In this document: one piece after another, positions 59,918 through 64,000 of the stretch | How positions within the stretch are numbered: position 1 is the stretch's first letter | How the letters are laid out: every line of letters starts with the position of its first letter | Origin: an uncultured Roseibium sp. | Lineage (GTDB): Bacteria > Pseudomonadota > Alphaproteobacteria > Rhizobiales > Stappiaceae | Length of the DNA stretch: 64,000 bases | Assembly (NCBI RefSeq): GCF_963675985.1 | Contig: NZ_OY780958.1 | Span: 1,116,001-1,180,000 of the forward strand | Direction of reading: 5' to 3' | The notes under the pieces: model-generated | Seen by the model: only the letters and a program-made list of their open reading frames with translations | Databases searched by the model: none | Told to the model about the DNA's origin: nothing | Position numbers and translations under genes: made by a program

Positions 59918-61324
59918 TCAGAGCCGATAGGCTTGCTTGGCAAGCCGGTAAGCGAGGTCTGTTGCGACCTCGTATGCCTCGTCTTCCGCAAGTCGCCCCG
60001 TGGCGACCAGCGTTGCGAGATAGGCGCTGTCCACCCGGCGGGCCACATCGTGGCGGGCAGGGATGGAGCAGAAGGCGCGGGTGTCGTCGTTGAAGCCGAC
60101 GGTGTTGTAGAACCCGGCTGTTTCGGTCGTCATTTCCCGGAACCGGCGCATGCCTTCCGGGCTGTCGTAGAACCACCACGCCGGGCCGAGTTTCAGGGCC
60201 GGATAGACGCCGGCAAGCGGTGCCAGCTCGCGGGCGTAGCTGGTCTCGTCCAGGGTGAACAGAATGATGGTCAGGTCCCGCTCCAGCCCGACGGCGTCCA
60301 GAAGCGGCTTCAACGCGCGGACATAGTCGGTGCGGGTCGGGATATCGAAGCCCTTGTCGCGGCCGAAGGCGGTTGCGATCGGGCCGGAATGATTGCGATA
60401 GCTGCCCGGATGAATCTGCAGAACCAGACCGTCCTCCAGGCTCATGCGGGCCATTTCGGTGAGCATCTGGCCGCGGAAGGTGTCCGCTTCCTCCGGCGTG
60501 CATGTGCCCTTGAGCGCCTTGTCGAACAGGGCAGCTGCTTCGTTCTGCGGCAGGTTTTCAGTGCGCGCGGTGGCGTGGCCGTGATCGGTCGAGGTCGCGC
60601 CGAATTCCTTGAAATAGGTGCGACGGATGCGGTGGGCCTGAAGGTAGCCGGCCCAGGTGGCGGTGTTCTCTCCGGTGAGGGCGCCGAGCTGTTCGACGTT
60701 TTCGGCAAAGCCGGCAAATTCTGGATCGACCACAGGGTCCGGCCGGTAGGCGGTGATCACCCGTCCGTCCCAGCTGCTGTCGCGGATCATCTTGTGCCAG
60801 CGCAGATCGTCGAGCGGGCTTTCCGTTGTGGCGATTGCCTCAATGTTAAATCGATTGAATAATGCGCGAGGGGTAAACTCCGGCCGGGTCAGACAGTCGG
60901 CGATGTGGTCGTAGGTCTCGTCCGCCGTCTCGGACGTAATCGGCGTGGTCAGACCGAACACGTCCTGGAAGGCATGATCCAGCCACATGCGCGAGGGAGT
61001 GGCGCGGAAGAGATAATAATTCTCGGCGAAGATGCGCCAGATCTTGCGGCCGTCGGTCTCCGTCCATCCGCCGTCGGCGCGCGGGATACCGAGGCTTTCA
61101 AGGCTGATGCCCTGAGAGAACAGCATGCGAAAGACGTAATGGTCGGGAGTAATGAACAGTTGGGCGGGATCCGGAAACGGCTGGTTTTCTGCAAACCAGC
61201 GCGGGTCCGTGTGGCCATGGGGGCTGATGATCGGCTTGTCCGCGACCGATTTATAAAGTGCGCGCGCGATCTCGCGGGTCCGCGATTCTGTCGGAAACAG
61301 CCTGTCTGGGGGCAACAATGCCAC
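59918..61324 (-). CDS. uxaC: UxaC, glucuronate (uronate) isomerase
   Basis: 468 residues with a GTG start at 61324 supported by GGAGGA five bases upstream. Amidohydrolase-like TIM barrel: ISPHGHTDPRWFAENQPFPD with the first metal histidines, then LQIHPGSYRNHS and FYDSPEGMRRFREMTTETAG. It converts D-glucuronate to D-fructuronate and D-galacturonate to D-tagaturonate, the entry step of both branches. It heads the ten-gene minus-strand operon and is divergent from the GntR gene. Confidence 0.95.
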   Translation of the reverse strand: MALLPPDRLFPTESRTREIARALYKSVADKPIISPHGHTDPRWFAENQPFPDPAQLFITPDHYVFRMLFSQGISLESLGIPRADGGWTETDGRKIWRIFAENYYLFRATPSRMWLDHAFQDVFGLTTPITSETADETYDHIADCLTRPEFTPRALFNRFNIEAIATTESPLDDLRWHKMIRDSSWDGRVITAYRPDPVVDPEFAGFAENVEQLGALTGENTATWAGYLQAHRIRRTYFKEFGATSTDHGHATARTENLPQNEAAALFDKALKGTCTPEEADTFRGQMLTEMARMSLEDGLVLQIHPGSYRNHSGPIATAFGRDKGFDIPTRTDYVRALKPLLDAVGLERDLTIILFTLDETSYARELAPLAGVYPALKLGPAWWFYDSPEGMRRFREMTTETAGFYNTVGFNDDTRAFCSIPARHDVARRVDSAYLATLVATGRLAEDEAYEVATDLAYRLAKQAYRL

Positions 61325-61402
61325 AATAATCCTCCCCACCGCCAAGACCCGCTGCCGGTTTCGGCAATTTTCCCGAGGGTCTTTCAATCGGCGTAGTTTA
61401 GT

Positions 61403-61416
61403 AATATGCTAGTATT
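61403..61416. promoter_or_regulatory. Possible GntR operator between uxaC and the regulator gene
   Basis: AATATGCTAGTATT has AATA/TATT outer arms and lies in the AT-rich part of the 117-base divergent gap, 26 bases before the GntR start. FadR-type regulators bind short AT-rich dyads in this setting. The inner bases do not pair, so this is a weak candidate only. Confidence 0.3.
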
Positions 61417-61441
61417 CAAATCGAGTCAACGGAGCGAACGT

Positions 61442-62152
61442 ATGACCGGAACGAGCCCTTTGCGGGTCCTTGAGCCACTGAACAGACCGTCTGTCGCCGA
61501 TACGGTTTTCGACGAGTTGCATCGGCAGATCCTGTCTCTGGAACTGCCGCCGGGAACCAAGATGTCGGAAGTGGAAGTGGCCAAGGCGCTGGGTGTGTCG
61601 CGCCAACCGGTGAGGGATGCTTTTTACCGTCTGTCGAAGCTCGGTTTCCTGTCGATCCGGCCTCAGCGGGCAACCACCGTCTCGCAGATTTCGGAAAAGG
61701 CCGTATTTCAGGCGCGCTTCGTCCGCAGTGCCATTGAGGTGGAAACGGTGCGGACAGCCTGCGAGCGGCTGACAGACGACGACATCAAGGCGCTTGACGT
61801 CATCCTGAAAGAGCAGCGGCGTGCGGTCGAGGCGAAGGACGCGGAAACCTTCCACGAGCTGGACGACCGGTTTCACCGAGAAATCTGTGAACGCTCGGGT
61901 CTGGACTTTGCCTGGGACCTTATCCGCGAAAACAAGGCGCATATGGACCGGGTGCGGTTCCTGTCGCTCTCCTTCGGTTCGCAACATGCGTTGGACGATC
62001 ATGTGGACGTCATGGAGGCCATCCGCAGCCGTGACTCACAAAAGGCCGTCGCGCTGATGCGCAAGCATCTGTCCCGGATCCTGGAACAACTTCCAAGGAT
62101 CCGGAGCGAGCATTCCCAGTTCTTTGCCGGAGATCCGGACGTTGACGCGTAA
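61442..62152 (+). CDS. GntR-family (FadR subfamily) regulator, probable hexuronate repressor
   Basis: 236 residues from ATG 61442. A winged helix at 15-85 (SEVEVAKALGVSRQPVRDAF with RLSKLGFLSIRPQ) and a C-terminal all-helical FCD domain. Its metal-site pattern is DDRFHREICERSG, then DHVDVMEAIRSRD and a final MRKHL. FCD domains bind carboxylates, and several relatives (UxuR/ExuR/KdgR-like) repress uronate operons. Divergent from uxaC and overlapping kdgK by 11 bases, so it very likely regulates both transcription units. Confidence 0.9.
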   Translation: MTGTSPLRVLEPLNRPSVADTVFDELHRQILSLELPPGTKMSEVEVAKALGVSRQPVRDAFYRLSKLGFLSIRPQRATTVSQISEKAVFQARFVRSAIEVETVRTACERLTDDDIKALDVILKEQRRAVEAKDAETFHELDDRFHREICERSGLDFAWDLIRENKAHMDRVRFLSLSFGSQHALDDHVDVMEAIRSRDSQKAVALMRKHLSRILEQLPRIRSEHSQFFAGDPDVDA

Positions 62153-63050
62153 TTTTCTCGCCATCGGCGAATGCATGGTCGAAATGGCGCCCACCGGCGA
62201 GGAGACCTACCGGCTGGGCTTCGCCGGCGACACCCTGAACACCGCCTGGTACGTGCGCCGGATCCTGCCCGAAGGGTGGGGCGTTTCCTACCTGACTGGG
62301 GTGGGACGGGATTCCGTCTCGGAGGAGATGCTGGCCTTCTTCGAAAACGCCGGCATTCGAACGGACTTCGTCCAGCGGGACGAAGAGCGGACGGTCGGGC
62401 TCTATATCATCCAGCTGAATGACGGCGAGCGCAGCTTTTCCTACTGGCGCTCCGACTCGGCTGCCCGGCAGCTTGCCCGCGATCGCGCAAGGTTGGATGC
62501 GGCGCTGGTAGCCGCGGATGTGATCTATTTTTCCGGCATCACGCTGGCGATCCTGCCCAAGGAACAGCGTGGCGGTTTTCTGGAGGCCGTTAAAACGGCC
62601 CGGACGAGGGGGGCGGCTGTCGCCTTCGATCCGAACCTGCGTCCCAGGCTATGGGAGACAGTTGAGGCCATGTGCGCCACGGTCATGGCGGCCGCTGCCG
62701 TCAGTGACATTGTCCTGCCGTCTTTCGAGGACGAGGCAACGTATTTCGGTGACGCAGGACCGGTCGATACTGCTAACCGCTATACGGAGGCAGGTGCATC
62801 GCTCGTGATTGTGAAGAACGGGCCGGGCGAAGTCCTGTGGCAGGCAGACGAAGGGCCCCGGACCTTCCAGGTGCCGCCGGTGACCGAGGTCGTCGACACT
62901 ACGGCAGCTGGCGACAGTTTCAACGCCGCTTTCCTCGCAAGTCATCTTCAGGGCGCCGACCTGGAAACATCGGTCGCCGCCGGTGCCCGGCTTGCCGCCC
63001 AGGTCATCGGCCGGCGCGGCGCTCTGGTGGATTTATCGCAGGCGGTTTAA
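62142..63050 (+). CDS. kdgK: KdgK, 2-keto-3-deoxygluconate kinase (PfkB family)
   Basis: 302 residues. TTG 62142 was chosen because GGAG is nine bases upstream; a TTG at 62124 is also in frame without such a site. PfkB motifs: IGECMVEMAPTGEETYRLGF at the N-terminus, FDPNLRPRLWET, and DTTAAGDSFNAAFLA with the catalytic Asp and anion hole. It phosphorylates KDG made by UxuA, UxaA and KduD. KDPG aldolase, the next enzyme, is not in the window. Confidence 0.94.
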   Translation: MTRNFLAIGECMVEMAPTGEETYRLGFAGDTLNTAWYVRRILPEGWGVSYLTGVGRDSVSEEMLAFFENAGIRTDFVQRDEERTVGLYIIQLNDGERSFSYWRSDSAARQLARDRARLDAALVAADVIYFSGITLAILPKEQRGGFLEAVKTARTRGAAVAFDPNLRPRLWETVEAMCATVMAAAAVSDIVLPSFEDEATYFGDAGPVDTANRYTEAGASLVIVKNGPGEVLWQADEGPRTFQVPPVTEVVDTTAAGDSFNAAFLASHLQGADLETSVAAGARLAAQVIGRRGALVDLSQAV

Positions 63051-63439
63051 GGGGTTACAGGAAAGTCTTGGATTTTTGATTCCGAAGGGATTTGTCTTGG
63101 TCGGGAAAGGAAATGGGCGTGCCGCCAACCCGGTTGCCATCCCGGCCGAAGCGCCCGCGGAGAGCCGGAAGCCGGTCGTCCTGACCCTAGAAGCCTGTTG
63201 TTCATGCGGGGCTGACACGGGCGACTGGACCCTCGGTCGCGATGTGTTTGCCGGGGAGGACAACTGAGGGTGGGGTGGGGCGCTGCCTTGCTCCTGCTGC
63301 CAATGCCTTTCATTCTGCCGGACAGAGGTAATGACGCCGATTAGGAGGTGAGGGTCTGCTCCTTGCCCTTGCAACCGGCGCTGCAAAAGGGTCTTTTGAG
63401 GCCTTTCCGTTTTCCCGCTCCAGGAGACGTTGCAACTTG
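63051..63439. other. Gene-free 389-base region
   Basis: No frame with convincing codon bias on either strand; the longest minus-strand frame runs antisense over the PaaX gene. A degenerate REP-like segment (CCATCCCGGCCGAAGCGC and AGAGCCGG) lies near 63138-63168. The PaaX promoter should lie in the right half, but no good hexamers were seen. Confidence 0.5.
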
Positions 63440-64000
63440 ATGAATAAGGAACGGGCCGCCGCGGACTCTGTGCCGGCGGTCTTGAAGCAGCTCTGGTCCG
63501 AGCCGCCGCGGGCGGCCGCATTCATCGTCACCATCTACGGCGATATCGTCGAACCGCGTGGTGGCGTGCTTTGGATGGGTAACCTGATCGAGGTCTGCGG
63601 GACGATCGGAATCAGCGAAAGCCTGGTTCGCACGGCCGTTTCCCGCCTGGTCTCGGCGGGCCAGCTTTCCGGCGAACGCGATGGGCGGCGCAGCTTCTAC
63701 CGGCTGACGGACCGGGCGCGGGTGGAATTCCTGCAGGCTGCGAAAATTCTTTTTGATCCGGACCCGGCGCCGGAAGGTTTTCTCATTACACCACGTCCGC
63801 CGGCGGACCAGGAAGCCGGCTTCCTGCGTCAGGGATTCGCCGTCGCCGGTGCCTTTCTGATCGGACCCGACCGGTCTCGGAGCCCGGAAGGACCTGTAAA
63901 TTCGGGGCTGCCCGGGCCGGTTTTCCGGGCAGAGACCATCGCCGGAGGGGAGGAGCTTCCGGCTTTTGCATCCCGGTACTGGGATCTCGATACGCTGGCC
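63440..64000 (+). CDS. paaX: PaaX-family transcriptional regulator, 3' end cut by window edge
   Basis: At least 187 residues from ATG 63440, open to the window end. The N-terminal winged helix fits PaaX: AAFIVTIYGDIVEPRGGVLW, LIEVCGTIGISESLVRTAVS then RLVSAGQLSGERDGRRSFYR. PaaX represses phenylacetate degradation genes on binding phenylacetyl-CoA. No paa genes are visible to the left, so they may follow to the right. AGGAG lies 14 bases upstream of the ATG; a TTG at 63437 is an alternative start. Family secure, regulon unknown. Confidence 0.88.
   Translation, partial: MNKERAAADSVPAVLKQLWSEPPRAAAFIVTIYGDIVEPRGGVLWMGNLIEVCGTIGISESLVRTAVSRLVSAGQLSGERDGRRSFYRLTDRARVEFLQAAKILFDPDPAPEGFLITPRPPADQEAGFLRQGFAVAGAFLIGPDRSRSPEGPVNSGLPGPVFRAETIAGGEELPAFASRYWDLDTLA

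Noticed and set aside
63033..63521. A minus-strand 162-codon frame near the right end
   Set aside because: It runs antisense over the start of the PaaX gene and a REP-like segment and has no family features.

Overview
The window is about 62-63% GC, densely coded and built of many short operons with ATGA-type overlaps, frequent GTG/TTG starts and several TRAP transporters. This fits an alphaproteobacterium. The quinohemoprotein amine dehydrogenase cluster, three TRAP systems, REP-like palindromes and complete hexuronate catabolism suggest a marine Hyphomicrobiales/Stappiaceae-like or Rhodobacterales-like host. That placement is inference. No rRNA, tRNA, CRISPR array, transposase or phage gene was seen.

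Layout. (1) 1-4671: a compact phosphate-chemistry island. It holds an ATP-grasp enzyme (cut by the left edge), a PhoU-like/APH-type kinase fusion, a Nudix hydrolase, a CofD-like protein and a SixA-like/Nudix fusion. It resembles the genomically defined but biochemically uncharacterised 'GAK system' and is the best candidate here for an undescribed system. (2) 4731-10628: a small unknown gene opposite a giant secreted DUF11-repeat protein that carries a peptidoglycan-binding module inside its last repeat. (3) 10706-18707: an XRE-cupin regulator facing an operon for a D-amino-acid-dehydrogenase-like flavoprotein, a TRAP transporter, an M81 peptidase, an alpha/beta hydrolase and an ornithine-cyclodeaminase homologue, across a striking nested palindrome. 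(4) 18792-28708: the complete qhp cluster (qhpEFBCDAG on the minus strand, qhpR on plus) for periplasmic quinohemoprotein amine dehydrogenase and its maturation. The qhpF ABC transporter carries an in-frame palindromic element. (5) 28705-32206: MocR/PdxR-type regulator, PNPOx-like protein, HEAT-repeat protein and TetR regulator. (6) 32292-36948: a TRAP transporter with a cyclase-family hydrolase and an FAH-family enzyme. (7) 37148-44605: a small HTH gene followed by hyfBCEFGI-type genes encoding a complex I/group 4 hydrogenase-related membrane complex whose large subunit lacks NiFe-binding cysteines. (8) 45078-50426: two acyl-CoA synthetases, a periplasmic MBL-fold protein and a DMT exporter. 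(9) 50965-63050: a ten-gene hexuronate operon on the minus strand (uxaC, TRAP dctPQM, kdgF, kduI, kduD, uxuB, uxuA, uxaA), with a GntR regulator and kdgK divergently transcribed. It converts glucuronate/galacturonate and unsaturated-uronate products to 2-keto-3-deoxy-6-phosphogluconate. (10) 63440-64000: the start of a PaaX-family regulator, cut by the right edge.

Cooperation. Blocks 3, 6 and 9 are each transporter, enzymes and regulator in one piece. Block 4 combines a periplasmic enzyme, its radical-SAM cross-linking enzyme, hydroxylase, leader peptidase, exporter and activator. Block 1 contains enzymes that would add (kinase, ATP-grasp, CofD-like) and remove (two Nudix) phosphate or phosphoanhydride groups. 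This suggests a small phosphorylated molecule or cofactor whose identity cannot be read from sequence.
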